The notes: generated by a model not told the origin, from the sequence alone. Counted from the first letter of the stretch, positions 1-13,930 are shown. The stretch: 64,000 nt of DNA from Motacilla alba alba (GCF_015832195.1 NC_052027.1:16178149-16242148), one strand, 5' to 3'. Numbers and translations: made by a program.

Positions 1-150
1 ATAATCCAAATCTATTGTGCTGCTTATTCTGTAGAAGTTAAAGCAGTATAATCCTCCTGATATTGTGATATAAACTAAACTTTTGTGAATTTTTTTGTGG
101 TTTAAGATACTTTTTTTTTTCCTCTGCAGGTGTATCCTCACTCTCTGCAT

Positions 151-226
151 CCTCCATCCAATTACTCATTTTTCTTTCTCTTTTCTCACCTCCATCCAAT
201 TACTTGTCTTTCTGTTTTGTCACCTG
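151..226. repeat. 38-bp imperfect tandem duplication
   Basis: The 16-base string CCTCCATCCAATTACT occurs at 151-166 and again at 189-204, a period of 38 bases. Each copy is followed by a related pyrimidine-rich tail; the second tail is a few bases shorter. It lies in a C/T-rich stretch from about 115 to 430. There is no sign of coding function. Confidence 0.75.
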
Positions 227-1881
227 GCCTATTGAGCTCTTTAGTCCAAAGATGAGGAGACAGTGCTGTCTTTCCTCAAATCCCCATGATCTTTCCTGCA
301 GTCTCCCTGATTCTACCAAGCCAAATTCTCTCTCCCTTTTCCTCTCTCCTCCCCAATGTTCCATTTCTCCCCTTGTCTCTGTTCCCGCATCTGAAATACT
401 CCCTTAAAGCAAGAGTCTCTGTCTCTTGTGTCATTTTGATCTTCTCAGTGCTACCAATCAGGCTATTCCAAAATGACAGAAAAATATCTCTGGCCTGTTA
501 ATCCCAGTTAGCGTTAGAGCAAAAGCAGGCAGCTGCAGCAAACACTGAAAAATCAAAAAGAGATCGAGGAGCACCCTACTTCCAAGCTAAAGGATGGTGA
601 ATCATAGTGTGTGCAACTACAACATATTGCCATGATGTTCCATGTTAATATTCCAAGGAGAATACTGAAAACTGGTCAGATCATCTCTGAAGCACACCTT
701 GAAATGTGGGCAGGGAGCCCACAAAGAGGTGCTTCCCAGAAGATGCGTTCTCTGAAGACGCTGGACATTATTACAGCTGGAGGAGATGCACTGCACATGT
801 CTCTACGGCAATTCTATGCATCTCCCAAGGTTAATTCTTCCATGGGCTGTGGGTGGCTGTAACATTTTTCCAGAAGACAGGCATCTTCCACAGCTCCTGG
901 AATTACGGCCAAGGTAGCTCATGATTCATGCATGCCCATAGGCTTAATGTAGCAAGTGCTTGGCGGGACAGAAGTGTCAAGTGTAGCAAAAAGGGCAGTG
1001 AGAACAGTGGTGGATCAGGCCCTCCCCCTGTGTCCTGGGCAAGGGGGCAGAAAAGAGAAAAGATAAATCCAAACACATAACATGATCTCAGCTTATCAAC
1101 ACACAATGATGAATGTATTCTGCATTTAACCACCTTTACTTTTCTTGTCACCTAAAAACATTCCACCTTTTGCTGGGTGTCACCCCATCACTGAAAGCAG
1201 AGCACCCAAGTGATATTCTCTGAAAAACAAGCACAGCCCAATCACATCTTCCCTCTCCAGTGCTCCTGCCACCCACAACCAGCCATAACATGGTCTATGC
1301 ATCAAACTGACGGGAGAGCCTGGTACTGGATGCAGGGAAAATTAAGTAATGATGCTGGCAATATAAGGAAAGGTCATGGATGTGGAAAAATTTGAAATAA
1401 AAAAATAAGCATTCAGGTAAGAATATATTTACTACTTTCTGCTAGACAGCTAATTTTTTTCTTTCTTTGCCAAAAAAGTCTCTAGCCAGATTCATAGTTT
1501 AATGAAAGCTTTAGGGTTTTCTGTTCTGGTAGCAATCTTTTTTGCAGAATCCAGGTCATTTTCCCATGCCATGTGCTAGATCATTCCTGCCTGTGGTTCA
1601 GAGAAGCAGAGTGGAGTTTTCAGTGTGATTGGCATATTTTTGCCTTCAAACCAGCCTGAGCTCCCTTTGGCTTGTATTGCAATGGAGGGTAGAAGGATGT
1701 GATTTGAAAAAGAGAAAGGATCTCAATTTCCATTCCATCCTTGATCCTTTAGAGAAGGAACTGAAAGAGACACTCCAGATAGGTGAAGAATAAGATTAGG
1801 CTCTGGAAGTGCTCTTTTAGGAAGAATGGGTGTAGCAGTTCTGCTGTGATTATTTTCTCTACGCTAGGCTATGAGAGATAA
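227..1881. other. Unique sequence, no gene seen
   Basis: The first 200 bases continue the pyrimidine-rich stretch; the rest is ordinary AT-leaning sequence. Open frames here are 61-83 codons, overlap on opposite strands and resemble nothing I know. No RNA gene, mobile element or long tandem repeat was recognised. Confidence 0.5.
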
Positions 1882-2012
1882 TAGGTCTAATGGTTAAGCT
1901 AGGAGTATCAGGAGACTTTATTTCTAGCCCTAATTATATCAGAAATGATCTGTCTTTCCTTAGGCAAATCCCTTGGTTACATAGTGCCACAATTTTCCAG
2001 TCAGTAAAATGT
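1882..2012 (+). mobile_element. MIR SINE relic
   Basis: The order of short matches follows the MIR consensus in sense orientation. There is a 'taatggttaagc' start, then a 'caggagac...tctagccct' core, then 'taggcaaatcccttg' (equivalent to the MIR 'gggcaagt..cttaacc' segment), then 'ccagtcagtaaaatg' (equivalent to 'tcatctgtaaaatg'). It is heavily diverged and inactive. MIR-type CORE-SINEs predate the amniote radiation and survive as old relics in bird genomes. Confidence 0.65.
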
Positions 2013-5000
2013 TTAGACACCTCCAAAGCACTGAGATGCACAGATTAAAAACATTACTGTCATCACATGCATGATTCACAAATGGAAGTCCACGTATGTG
2101 AAACTTCTGGCCAAAGTTGATGGCCAAAGTTTAAAAAGCTTTATTGTATCCTGAATTGCCTCTTTATTAGTGCAACCACAATATCTGGGAACACTCTATT
2201 TTATAATCCCCGTGATACTTTCTGTTGGTATTGGCTTACAGTTTCTCAAGTCTATCAAAGTTTGTAAGTATGTTTATCACAAAATGAAAATCAATAAGGA
2301 GGGCTTTTTTCAAAAAATGGCAGTATTATATGCTTAGATAGAAGGGCAGGAATCCTGTGCATCTGAACTGCTTTTAGAACTACCTGACAATGAGTTCTCA
2401 TCTTTGGCACAGAAATTGAGCTGTTCCACAGGTATCTTCTTTGGGCTACATGCAGTGTGAATCTGTTCCCCCAATCAACTCTCACCCCAGGTCTGTTTGC
2501 TGACTGTGGCTACCACCATAGTGTTGCAAAGAAAAGAGGAATCCAGATATCAACATGATTCAAGGGCCTGGGAGACTGCAAGAGAGAAAAAGGGTATTTT
2601 CCGAATCAGTTCCCCATGAAATCACTGGAACTAGCTTTGTCCTGGGGGATAATAGAATGGATCATTAGGTGCCTTAAAAAGTTCACATTGGATTTTGAAG
2701 CCACCCTGCAAGATGAAAAATCAGTAGTTTAGGCAAATAAATAAAAGTCAGTGAATCCTCTTTAAGCTATGAACTCAGGGGCAAAAGGGTTGTAAGAAGA
2801 AAGAGATTCCAGTTTTCACAAATGATATGCTTTAAAACTCCCCCCTTCCATCTCAAATCCTTTTTTCTCTTCCCTGGTGATTTAATCACATGAGGTACTG
2901 TAAATCAAATTGCTTCCTTTTCTCCTCAAGTATGAGCTAGCTCTTAATTAGGCTATTGGGCAAAAATGAAATGCATCCTATTAATAGCTTGGGATATCCT
3001 TTGTGCTAATGTAAAGGTTAAAACCTATCTTTGCAATGTTTCTGGAGTGGGATTTTGCTCTTGCAGACAGATGATTTACCTATTGCTGAATTCACTGGAA
3101 TTCGCTCTGATTTACATACTCATAAAAGAGTAATTTGGCCCATGGTATTTAATTTTTCTGTTTCAAGCTTCTGTTCAGATAGGAGAAGAAGATATATGGG
3201 ATTGAATGCCAAGGTGAGCAATCATTTGGGCTCAATTATTTTAATTGTGTGCTTCCCATGCATACATCAGAGTGTAATCTAAGATCTATATCCAGGTGAG
3301 TCTCAAACCTGACAGAAGGATGCAGTCTACATATGGAGATAAGTAGACATTGTCCCGAGATACTGCTCCAGCTGATAAACAGGCATTGCTCAGCCATGTC
3401 ATGAATTAATGCCATCATGCCAGCACCAGGTGTTGTGGTGACACTACAAGGTTCTGTGATGGCATCTCCTTACAAGAAGAAGCTTCCCTGCTCCTTCACA
3501 CAGGTCACCAGTCAGAGGAGCAGAGCCTGCTGCAGCTTCCAGCTGACATCAGGCTGTGTTGGCTGCCTTGGCTGTGCAGGGTCTTGGATGAGACCCCTGG
3601 CATACGTCTAAGGCAGATGTGGAACTGATGGGAGCTGACCGGGTCTGATAAAGCCAGTATCTGAGTGGAACTTGTCCCCAGCTGGCCTGGGATAATGGGA
3701 ATTTATGTCTTCATTTAACAGCTGATGAAATAAATGCACAGAGCTACGGTCAGTATCTGGAAATACAAGCTAAGAATATTGGTGTCTCTAGACAATGCTG
3801 ATTAATATTTACTAGCAAGCTTATTCTTTACTAGGAGATATTTACCAAGATTCATACAGTCACAGTTAGGAAAACTTCTTCCTGGTCAGATTTGTTCATA
3901 GAATGACTGAAGATGTCTAAGGGAAAGTTGTAAACTTTGCAGATTTCTTTCACAACACAGATTTGGATTGCTTAGTCTTCTGTATCGTGTTTCAAATCAA
4001 TCACTGCAGTTTAGGTTAACTCTTTGCAATGAAAAGTAAAGCCCTGTCTGAGATAATCTACTACTACGAACTCCCAACAGAGCAAAGTACACCTATCATT
4101 TATGCTCAGAAATAGGTCCTTTTCCGTTGCTAGCTGTTTATCATGTGAGCAGTATAATGCAAAATGGAAATGATTCCTGCACTAGCTAGTGTGACTTGGC
4201 TTATAACATCAAACAGGATCTCAGAGAACAAAACATTAGTTTCATGCTAGCTACAGTAAACAACATTCGGCTGCCTGAGAGCTGTAGTCAGGTCCCAGGC
4301 AAAACAGGGTCTTTGCTAAACAACATCAACACAGTAACTAAAATGTGAATAACTAAATCATACACTGTGCAAGCTGAACTACCAAATGAAAGTAAAGCAC
4401 TGAATTATTTGAATGCTCTTCAAACCTAATTTAAATTTCACCCACTACTGAGACCTCCATTTACTGGCATCATAACTAATAATGGGAATGCTGCTGAAAC
4501 GTCAGTTTCAGCAAGAAGCCCATTAAGAGAATGAGGAAAAAAACAGAGACATCATACAAGAAAACCAGCCATTTACAACATGGCATATAAGCTCCTTGCA
4601 TAGAAATACAAAATAGCTGGAAATAAAACCCAGGCAGTAAACTGTCCTTTTCCCAACACATTCAGCAATCACATCCATGCAGAGCTTCACACAGGAAGCT
4701 CTGAATATAAATATTATACAGCAGATGCTGCACTGGCATTAAAGTTCCCTTTTGGGGGGACTGAATGATTCAAAGGCTAGTAGAAAACCTGTACGCCTTT
4801 AAGATATACTGGTCTGAAACCAGACCAGGTTAATTTTGCTATGAAAGTCAATTCCATCTGAGAGGACATTTTAGCCATCTGGAAATGAGCTAGAGGTCTG
4901 CTACATCCCAGTCTCATCTGGCAGCTCTACAGAGACACTGATATATCAGAGACACTGATCTGTTCCTAAATCTTACCCATGTTTGTGGCTTGTATAAGTA

Positions 5001-8000
5001 TGGAGTGGGTTAGAAGGCAGACATTCTTGTTCAATGCTGTGCATGCATGCTCTTACTCCAAATTAAAGGTTATGGAGACTAAACAAACCCCTGCATGTCT
5101 GAGTTGTATGCACATTCCTATTCTCTGCCCCCAGCTGCAAGATAAAATATGCCAGCAAGAGAAAAGCTGGTGCCACAGACTCAAGTGGCACGCGGGTGTT
5201 TGCACATGCCCTCTTATCCAGGGAAAATTGCCCCTTTTGCTCTCAATGTCCAAGTTTTCTCCATCATTGAACCAAAGTGAGTATGAAACTCACACAAGGC
5301 TAAGATTAGGCTTCATAACATCATGGCTGATCATTTATATAAATATGTTTTCTTCTTTTCTTGAGTTGTTCTAGTTCCTGCCAACAAGAATCCCAAGTCC
5401 CAGAGAGAGCTGGAACCCTCTAAACACTGCCAGCTGTGTGACCTCAGGGTTTTCAAGGATTCCATTTCACCTTTTCCCATTTTACCCCTCATCAATAATT
5501 TTCTAGCCCATTCCCCTCACACATGTCATGCTTTTTGAAGGAATTGTCTAGCAGGTTCTTTGAAGGTAGCAGTATTTTTGATATAAGTATCAGAAACCCA
5601 CTGTTCCTTTGCATGCAGCCTTGCTCTTCAGTCACTGGGGAGCTGGGAAACTGTGCTGAGGGTCTTGCCAAGTGACCTACCCCTGTAAGAACCTGGTGAC
5701 TACAAGAATGACCTCCTCATTGCTCATCTCTGTTCAGCACACAAGGACCCTCTTGTGCAGCTTGAGCACCCAAAGAGTCCAACCTTTTGAAAGGGGATTT
5801 TTATCAGCAGCTTTCAAATGTCTAAACAGATAGAAATGTCATCCACATTCATTTTATCAGCTCTCTAACTGACCTCACCATAGGGAGCAATTAGGTTAGT
5901 TTGGTCTGGGATGTTTTATGTACAGTTGTCTTGATTCTGTTTTATTTATAAATCTTGCTATTTCAGCCTATTCCATCAAACTGTCTTTTATAATGGGCTC
6001 CACAGGGCTCAGCTCTCATCTCACAGAAGTGGAAGTCAGGAATGTTTGTATTCAGTGAGTGTTGCCACCCTGGTTTGGAACCATTGTCCTATTGATTAGT
6101 CAGTCCTCATAATTTTGTGAAATACTGAAACTAAACTGAATGTGTGATTCTTACATGGTTGGTAAATTTTGGTTTTGATTTTTTTTAAGCTGGTTTCACA
6201 TGAGATATCTTCTAACATGAAAAAGTTGCAAGCAACAAAACTTTACACTCACACTGAGTGGTCTGGTGCTTCTCATCCACTGTGTACCCAAAAATATGCC
6301 ACATTTTACACAATGTGCTTATTAGCACAGTTAGGAGTCATGAGAAAGAACTAGCAAAAGTCATGTTAAAAGGTCTGAGGATATAAAAAATTCTGGTGTC
6401 ACTCTAGAAATGGAAATATTATTTTGTAGATGGCACAAAGAGACTGGGCTTACACCCATTACTGATACTGCAGAAAGAAAGAATTTGGTATCAGCATCCA
6501 GCAAACTGGGAGCTCCTTTACCCCACTGGAATGCAAATTATTTGAACCTGGTAATTTATTAGGTCCACATTTTTTAAACATAGTCAGCATGAACCTGATT
6601 TCTCAGCTTGTAAACTCATCAGGGCAAGGACAGCCTGCAGAGCTGAGTTCAGGGCATCTTGATCCCAATTGGTGTTACTGAACAACAACAATGAAAAGCC
6701 GGTGACACCTTCATCCACTGTGCATGTTTGTAGCTTATTTGTTTAGTCAGCATTACCATCCTCCTTAAGACAACTTTACTCAGTTTCTGCCTCTCAGACA
6801 TTGATCTTTCTTGCACCAATATACTTCCCACAGATTCCCTGCAATGGGGCTGTGACATCTTTCTGCATATTCTCAGTTACAGGGTTTTTATCGATTAACT
6901 GTACTTGCACAATTCTACATTTATGAATGGCTGACAAGAGCAGAGTGTAGTCTGCTGCAACTGTGTGAGCAGCAATGCTGGAGAGATTTGCTTAAAGCTG
7001 GGTGGGGATGCTCATTCTGAAAAAAATCAAAGCATTGTCTCTCTGGATGTGGCTTGACAGGCTGAGGTTAAGCTGCAAAACTCACATTGGGGTTCTCTCC
7101 AGGGACATGAGGACATCTCATTCCAGAGCTCTGTGAACTGTGCATAGCCCACAGACAGCAGCTGGCCTCTATCTGCAAATTAGCTCAGACCATTCAGTTT
7201 CCTTCTCTCCTATTTCACTGACAAAACTCTAGTCAAACAGTAATTAACAGGTGTCATTACTGCTCACTCTCTCTTGAACTGTTGGAAAATTATCTGTTCT
7301 TTGGCAATTATTGAATTAGTTCATCAAGGGCTTCCTACAGGAACATGGCTTGCATGGAGGCAGCCCTCTGGGAGCTGGATATGGACAAGGCTCGGCAGGA
7401 AGCAGGGAGACCTTTAGTGCTTGCATCCTGGGATTTGAAAGTCTGAAGAAAACAAATGTGTGCCTGAAGGAATGACATGAGAAAGATCTTAGCTGGAGGG
7501 TCACTCTCATGTCACTCTTCTGGGCCACCTCTCTTGGCAGGGTTAAAAACTGCTACAGTGATGGATATATATACTTGGGCTTTGGGATTCAAACCTCTCT
7601 GGTTTTACTCCCTTCATAGGGGAATACTGGCATGAGAAAATCTGCCTTAGATCTGTCAGGTGAGTGTTCAGAACACTTCCACAGGCATGCAGAGATCACT
7701 GTGTTCTGACCACTTGATAAATTGTGAAGAAAAGTTTGATGTGCCAAAACCCTCACAGTCATTTTGGTAGATGTTAGATACAAAAACTTAAATCTCTTTA
7801 CCACTTCACTGACATGGATATCAAGAGGTTTGCTTTACACACCAACAGTAGTGGCAATTTTTGTTGTATTTTTTTAGGTATCTAGAGACTCAGGGAAAAA
7901 TAGAATTTAATTGTCTTCAGGGTTCCCATGCAGTCACGTGAACTGGTTAGTTTCATAACCCAGAAGGCAAACCTGAAGAAATGGGGATTTGTCATTTTTA

Positions 8001-8169
8001 ACCCAAGCTGGTGAAATTCAGAGCTCTAACATTATTTGTATAGCTAGGCTTCATGATATTACTTGATTTAGCTTCTTGATATACACCTAGGAAATGTAAA
8101 TAATATTATTCAATCTTCACGGCTGTAAAAACTCAAGGAAGTTCCTGTTGTAAAGTCACTGACATTACT
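2013..8169. other. Unique sequence, no gene seen
   Basis: About 6 kb of AT-leaning sequence. The longest open frame is 131 codons (4979-5374, plus) and is overlapped by an open minus frame; neither resembles a known protein. A small direct repeat, CAGAGACACTGAT, occurs at 4930-4942 and 4947-4959. A very weak MIR-like string lies around 3700-3770 and is not strong enough to call. Confidence 0.5.
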
Positions 8170-8310
8170 GAGTCTTGAAAAGTAAAACTGGAAGAGAACT
8201 TGGGAGATCATCTGGCATATTCCCTCACCCCAAAGCAGGAATAGTCATGTCCAAACCTAATCCTCTCCAGTCACTAGCTCTAACTGAGACTTCTTTAATG
8301 ATGGCTTGGA
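8170..8310 (-). mobile_element. Degraded CR1 LINE 3' end
   Basis: The string 'aaactggaagagaacttgggagatcatctgg' read in pieces resembles the reverse complement of a CR1 3' end ('gatgacctcccaaggtcccttccag'). It is followed by a 'ccaaagcaggaatag' segment and then 'cctctccagtcactagctc...ttctttaatgatgg', which matches the order of older sauropsid CR1 3' UTRs. No terminal 8-bp repeats remain. The copy is short and old, with no coding capacity. Confidence 0.6.
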
Positions 8311-10289
8311 CAGAGTAGTTTTGGACAGCAGTTTTCTTATGTAAAAGAAGCCTGTATTTATAATCAGCTGAAATTAGGACAGACATAATATCTGCTATAA
8401 AATGGTGTTAATAGGATCCACATTGCCCAACTATTAATGTTCTGATCTAACCTTAGACTATACTTTTATTCCTTCAGTATTCATTAGAGTTTATTTTCTT
8501 AGCAAATGTGCTCTTCTTTTATTCTACTTGGCATTGAAGGAGTGTTAGTCTGCTACTTCAGTGTGCATCCCTGGCACTGTGAAGGAGACTGTTCCTTTTT
8601 CTGGTGAGAACCAACCTGAAGATGCTTCAATGCCTGCCCAATGCTCTGCCCACAGACTGACTGCTTCAATTAAATCTCAAGTAGTAACTTGAAGCAAAAA
8701 GAAGTAGGCAAATACTGGAGAGCAGAATGAGAGACTGCAATACTAAGGGCCAGTATAAGGTGTGCTGAATATGTAAAACTGGTTATTTAAATAAGAGGGT
8801 TTCCCCTTCTCAGAGATGAGTAAAAATACCTGCATGTTTCTGTTCGGTCTCATCAGATCCACCTGCAAACAATCTAATGAAAACTGCACTGTCTCAATGG
8901 GTTTGTATGACATATGTTGTTGTCCAGTCTGCAGTAATCAGAATTCATATCTAAATTATCTGCTCTCCTTACTGATATTTTCTACAGAGAACTAAGGAAA
9001 GCACACAGACCAGGTCCTTGTGCAGCTGAGTTGGTCTCTCTATTTTTATGTAAGCAGAACACGTGCAGTGTCTGTTATTTATACCCATTCAGTGAACTAT
9101 CCAAAGTGTATTGCCCACATCTTTCCTGAGTATAAAACTGCTTATGACTTCAGTCAAAAAAACTCCCCAACAAACAAACCCAGAGTATCACTGCTCTGGC
9201 GGATTATACTCTCCTACTGACCAAAATAATTTGATTCAATCCTCCTTCAATCCTTGCATTCCTAAGAAAAAGAGGCTTCAGAGTGCATGGGAATCTGGCC
9301 CAGTAATTAAAACATTAGTTTTAGAGACATACAAAAGCTAGAATCTCTGCTTTGCTTAGCTGTTGTCTTCTCTGTGATGCTTCTTTTCCCTGGAATGGTT
9401 CAGCTCTGCCCTATTTTTTGTCTGGTCGCCACGGCTCTAATGTAGTAGTCCTAAAAAAAGCAACACAGTAGGTACAGCAACTGCAGGCTCATCTTTGCTC
9501 AGCAGTGCAATAGTTTCTTGGAAGCCAGCAGAGGTGCAAAATATAACTAACTACCTTTCCTATCGAAATCAGCAGGAGAAGCCAAAGCTAGAGTGTCAGC
9601 CCACTTAACGCAGACGAGTCCTGGTGCAACACCCTCCTGCAGCAGTGTGAACAGCACTGCTGTATCTGCCTCAGAACACTGAAGAAGCTGAGGACATTGA
9701 CACTGAGTGATCAGTCCAGGCTGCAACAAGAGTCTGTATCAGACCTGGATTAGAGAGTTTCCAGAACCCAGTCTTTTGGTCAGACTACATCTTGTTCTTT
9801 ATGTCCTTTGACCACATAACAGTAAGGTAAAAAATAACCCTCTAAAATCACAGTACAGTAGTCATAGAGAAATTAGAAGCATTTTCTGGAAGAAAACAAA
9901 TAATGTATGCCTGTTCAACAAGAAAGGGCCCAGAATACGGTTCTTTTGAGGGGTTTGGATAGGACTGCGCAAGGATGGCATCCAATCTGCCTGCATCCTG
10001 CTGTGATTTATTTTTGTCTTTGTTGTTTGTTTCTTTCCCCTACAGCATTTGCCTCTTATTCAATCCATGTTCTATTTCCCTATCATCAGATTAAAATTTT
10101 CAGTTATTTAATGTCCCACAATCTTTAGATCTAATTCTTCTGAAAGAATATTTTTATGTCTAAATAAAATATTAATATGTATTCCTGGTAGCAATGCCTG
10201 CCATTATGGTTGCTCAGCTCTGTCTCATGCATGATACTGTGAATGGGAATCTTTTGTCATCTTTGGGAAAAAATATAGTAAAGTAATAG
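8311..10289. other. Unique sequence, no gene seen
   Basis: The largest open frames are about 76 codons and overlap. A faint MIR-like string occurs around 9310-9370 but is too eroded to call. No RNA gene or tandem array was recognised. Confidence 0.45.
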
Positions 10290-10620
10290 AAGGGATGAAA
10301 ATTAGAGTGAGAAGATAAAAAGGTGCAAAGAGGGTGGGAGGAAGAGTTCCAGGACTAGCAGGGAGAGCAGAGGGAAGAAGTCCCTCTCAGAAGGAAGATT
10401 ATGGGCCAAGCAGATGGCAGAAGATGAGGTTTGTAGGATCAAAAGAAGGCTCTGAGGGAAAGAAAGCACAAGGTGATTATAAACTGAAAGGAAAGGAGAT
10501 GGGAATTTGGAAGAGTGAGTTGGAACTGATGAAACTTTGCTTGTTGATGGAATGAGTGAAAAAAAGAGATCAGGAGAAAATATGAGGGGTGGAGAGTGAA
10601 AGCTCAGGAAGAGAAACAAC
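10290..10620 (+). other. Purine-rich (A+G) skewed tract
   Basis: The plus strand is dominated by A and G for over 300 bases without being a simple repeat (many gaag, aggag and gggaag words in irregular order). The minus strand accordingly reads open for 121 codons (10302-10667) as a Leu/Ser/Pro/Phe-rich peptide, which is the composition any C/T-rich strand would give. I do not call a gene. Confidence 0.6.
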
Positions 10621-10670
10621 TGACCTAGAGCAAGGGAACTACAGCACAGACTTGAAACTGAGCCCACCCC

Positions 10671-11110
10671 TCCCGCATCATCTATTAACAGCTAGGATTA
10701 AAAGACTTCCTGACAGTGTGCATCTGGTTATTTCTTTATTCTGCATCCTTTAATGTCAGGATCTCATTACATATAGCAGTATAACAATATACTCTGTTAG
10801 CTAAAGTGAATAGAAATCTGTGCTGCAGATCTGAACAAAGCAACATTAAACCCTTGATACAAGAACTGCTACAAGCCTTACTACACTGTGGATCTAAACA
10901 TCAAAATCTTGCTGACTGGGGAAAACCATCTCTTTGCCCTAATGAAGAGAATTACACTACAGAGGGTTTTAAAGGCTGTTAATTCTGCAACACCAGTGAT
11001 CATGAAGATGTGTGTCAATTAGGTCCCAAAGATTAAAAAAAGAGGAAAAGTTTGTCCAACAGACTGTGGCTGAGACCTGAACACATGCACATGTCCATAA
11101 AAGAAGAGAC
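10671..11110. other. Unique sequence, no gene seen
   Basis: AT-leaning, without long open frames, repeats or recognisable elements. Confidence 0.45.
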
Positions 11111-11250
11111 AGAGGCATGGGTGCTATTCTGAGGTCTGCCAAAAGAATGGCATGACCTTGGGCAATCTATTAACCTTTCCACACCTCAACCTCCCCATCT
11201 ATATAACAGAGTGAGGATGACATATTTTGCACTTGACAGGTTTGTAGATC
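11111..11250 (+). mobile_element. MIR SINE relic
   Basis: This is a good sense-strand match to the MIR core. 'tgaccttgggcaatctattaacc' read in pieces corresponds to the consensus 'tgaccttgggcaagttacttaacc'. It is followed by 'cacacctcaacctccccatctatataacagagtgaggatgac', equivalent to 'tgcctcagtttcctcatctgtaaaatgggg'. Diverged and inactive. Confidence 0.8.
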
Positions 11251-13809
11251 ACTAAGACCTATGAGATACACCCAAGGGTAGCTCACATTAACTGGCTGGT
11301 CCTGCATCTCTCGGTGGCAGAGCTGCTGTTGCCATTTTATGCGCCACCCAATGCAGTCAGAATTATGGTCAGAAGTCATCTCCTGTGGTCCATTAATACA
11401 CACCCTGGCATCCCTCAATGCAGCAGTCGAGAACTAATCTGCCTCCAGTCTCGACTAATTGGAAAAGGTTTTTTTCCTCTCTGTTATGTGGATTTCCAAA
11501 GTTAAATCTTGAGTGATAGACAGTGCTGTCACAGCAGCATTAAGTGTTTAGAGAGTGATTATTCTTGAAAGACTTCAATTTTTCAAACTTGTGCTCTAAG
11601 AAAAAGCTGTGGAAATAAATGAGAACACCAAGGGCTAAACAACACTTTGAGCTTAACAACAATGATCTCCAGAAAGGGGATGCAATAGCCCAAAGCCTTG
11701 CCTATTGCATTTACAATTACAAGAATCTGCAGGTTTCCTCCTATCACTGTAGGCATTTAGGGACTTGCATCATGTGAAATCCTATTCATAACAGTCAATG
11801 TGCTCCTGAGAAGAATCACTCTCAAAACGTCAATATACTTTTTGTAACCTTTCTACTTAATAAAAAAAGAGACAGCTTCAATTAGTGAGGAATGTTCCAT
11901 ATAAATTAGATTATTTTAAAAGTTCCAGCAATGTTAAAAGATGTTTTCAGTAAATGAACACTTGTCACTTCAGCAATATTTGTAGCCTTTTAGTTTTCCC
12001 CTTTTTTTTTCTTTATTTTTTATACCCGGTCACTTATCCTGTATGAGTCAAAGCCACACTCAGAATTTCTCACAGAAACTAACAGCAGCTAACAGAAACT
12101 ATGCCTGCTGAGAAGATGAATAAGAAATATTCAGTATTTATGATCCCACTGCCACCAGCCAGCTGTGTGGATGCTTGAACTTGCCCCACAGAGTCTGTAC
12201 GTTGTTGATCCCCAGATCAGTATAAATGGGAGTAACTCCATGGAAGGGCAGAGAAGGGCTCAATTTAGAACAACAATTCACCTCACTGTCTTGCCAGAGG
12301 AAATCAGCACATTGTGTCCTGGTGATGCACAGACAGCCTAGGCTCCAAGAACTGAATGGCCAGCCCAGCGAAGATGAACCATGCTACCTGTTTGGAGATG
12401 AAATCCTAAACCTTGCTGTCAGCAGAGAAGGAAAAGCAGATTCTTTCCTAACAGCTTCCTCTCCTCTTCCATTCTCCTGGCCTCCAGTCAGTACCAGGAC
12501 ATGAACATTTCCTTTCCTCTTGTTCCCTAAAGGAATATTTAACTTGCATTTTAGCAAAAAGTTTTTATTATTAATATCATTATTTTTATATACAGATTTA
12601 TCAGCAAAACTCTTCAGGGGGAAAGCTTTTGTCATCCGTGAAAGTGCATCACAAAGAAACCTGCCCTTATCTTACTAATTACTCCAGTGTCTCCCCAAAT
12701 CCTATCAAGCTGCTTGTTATTAATCAGTTAGAACAGTGTTGCCTGTATGGCAATATAATATATTCCAGGATGAGATCTGTTTACAGAACTGCAGCTTTGG
12801 CACTGAGCAAGGAGGTGCTGATGCCAAAAGAAGCAGGCTTGCTACAGTCTATCAGCCAGATCAGGGGCCAGCAGACTCCTGAGATTTCAGGCCTTGGATC
12901 CAGAGGGCTGTGGAGGTCATGGCCACTTCTACCTTTCCCACATTGTCCCTAAAATAACAGCATATTTTGGACAGAAGAAAAGGCTTTGGGATATTTGTGG
13001 ATATAAGTCTCTTGGAGGTATCAAACACTATGGTGCACACTTGATGTCACAAGAAAAGAAAGAGGCTCTTCTACCTGCACCCTGACTTCATGCCTATATC
13101 CCAGCATGCAGAAAAACTGAGAAAATCTTATCGCCAAGTTGTTTTAACTGTCACCACTCTGAAGTATCTCCATGACAATATATGGATAATGTAAGGGGCG
13201 AAAGTTGTTCTGTCAGTCCTATTCAACCAGCATCTTCTCTGGTGGAAGCTGAGAAATTCACTAAAGAACTTACTGATCCAAGGCACAAATTACTGCCAAT
13301 GCAGTAACCAGTGGCATGGCCTCCCTTTTCAGAGGAGTATGAGCAAGCTCCTCTCAGATGGGTTAGTGCCAGGGTCTTATTAACTCTTCAAGAAAACTCC
13401 TGCTTAAGGCAAGTGAGAATTTTTCCCTGAGAAAAGCTGCTGCAATTAAAACAGAGAGCAAAGCATATCTGCAACATTCCTCTGAAAGTCAAGTGTCTAC
13501 TAAGGAAAAAGCTGCACACATTGATGAAAAAAGTTGAACCATAAAGTTTTGCTAGAAAGTGATTGTGATTTTGCCAAGCATAAAAACAACAGTCTAAACC
13601 AGAACTGCTTTCTTGGGGTGGAGGTGAGGAGATATATAAGAAACAAGAGCAGTATTATGTGATCTTTCTCTTGAGACATCCTTCTACTTTGTGGCAATCA
13701 GCAGCTCTGAGCAAAGAGGCAGCTGAAACCATTCCTCTTTCACAGGAATGTCAAAACACTTTGTTAACTGTGGCAGGTCAAGTTTTACAGCCAGGCTGGA
13801 AAACAGCAA
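11251..13809. other. Unique sequence, no gene seen
   Basis: Open frames reach 107 codons (12629-12952) but overlap others in different frames on both strands and contain no recognisable domain. The AT-rich piece around 12530-12600 is low complexity. No mobile element recognised. Confidence 0.45.
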
Positions 13810-13930
13810 ATTATTACTATTGCTCTTTACAGGCCATGAAACTGAGACACAGAGAGATGAAAGAACTTGCCTACAGTCTGTTAGGGGCAACACTGAGGAG
13901 GGAATCCAGCAAACCTTGTGCCTCATCATC
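13810..13930 (-). mobile_element. MIR SINE relic
   Basis: The strings 'ctttacaggccatgaaactgagacacagagag' and 'gaacttgcctacagtctgttaggggca' follow the MIR consensus in reverse complement ('ttttacagatgaggaaactgaggcacagagag...taacttgcccaaggtcacacag'). The overlapping open frames of 81-134 codons here are by-products of this repeat-derived sequence, not genes. Confidence 0.8.

Noticed and set aside
4979..5374. 131-codon plus frame
   Set aside because: No domain, overlapped by a 66-codon minus frame, no splice or promoter context.
10302..10667. 121-codon minus frame rich in Leu, Ser, Pro and Phe
   Set aside because: It is explained by the purine-rich plus strand; the composition is a by-product.
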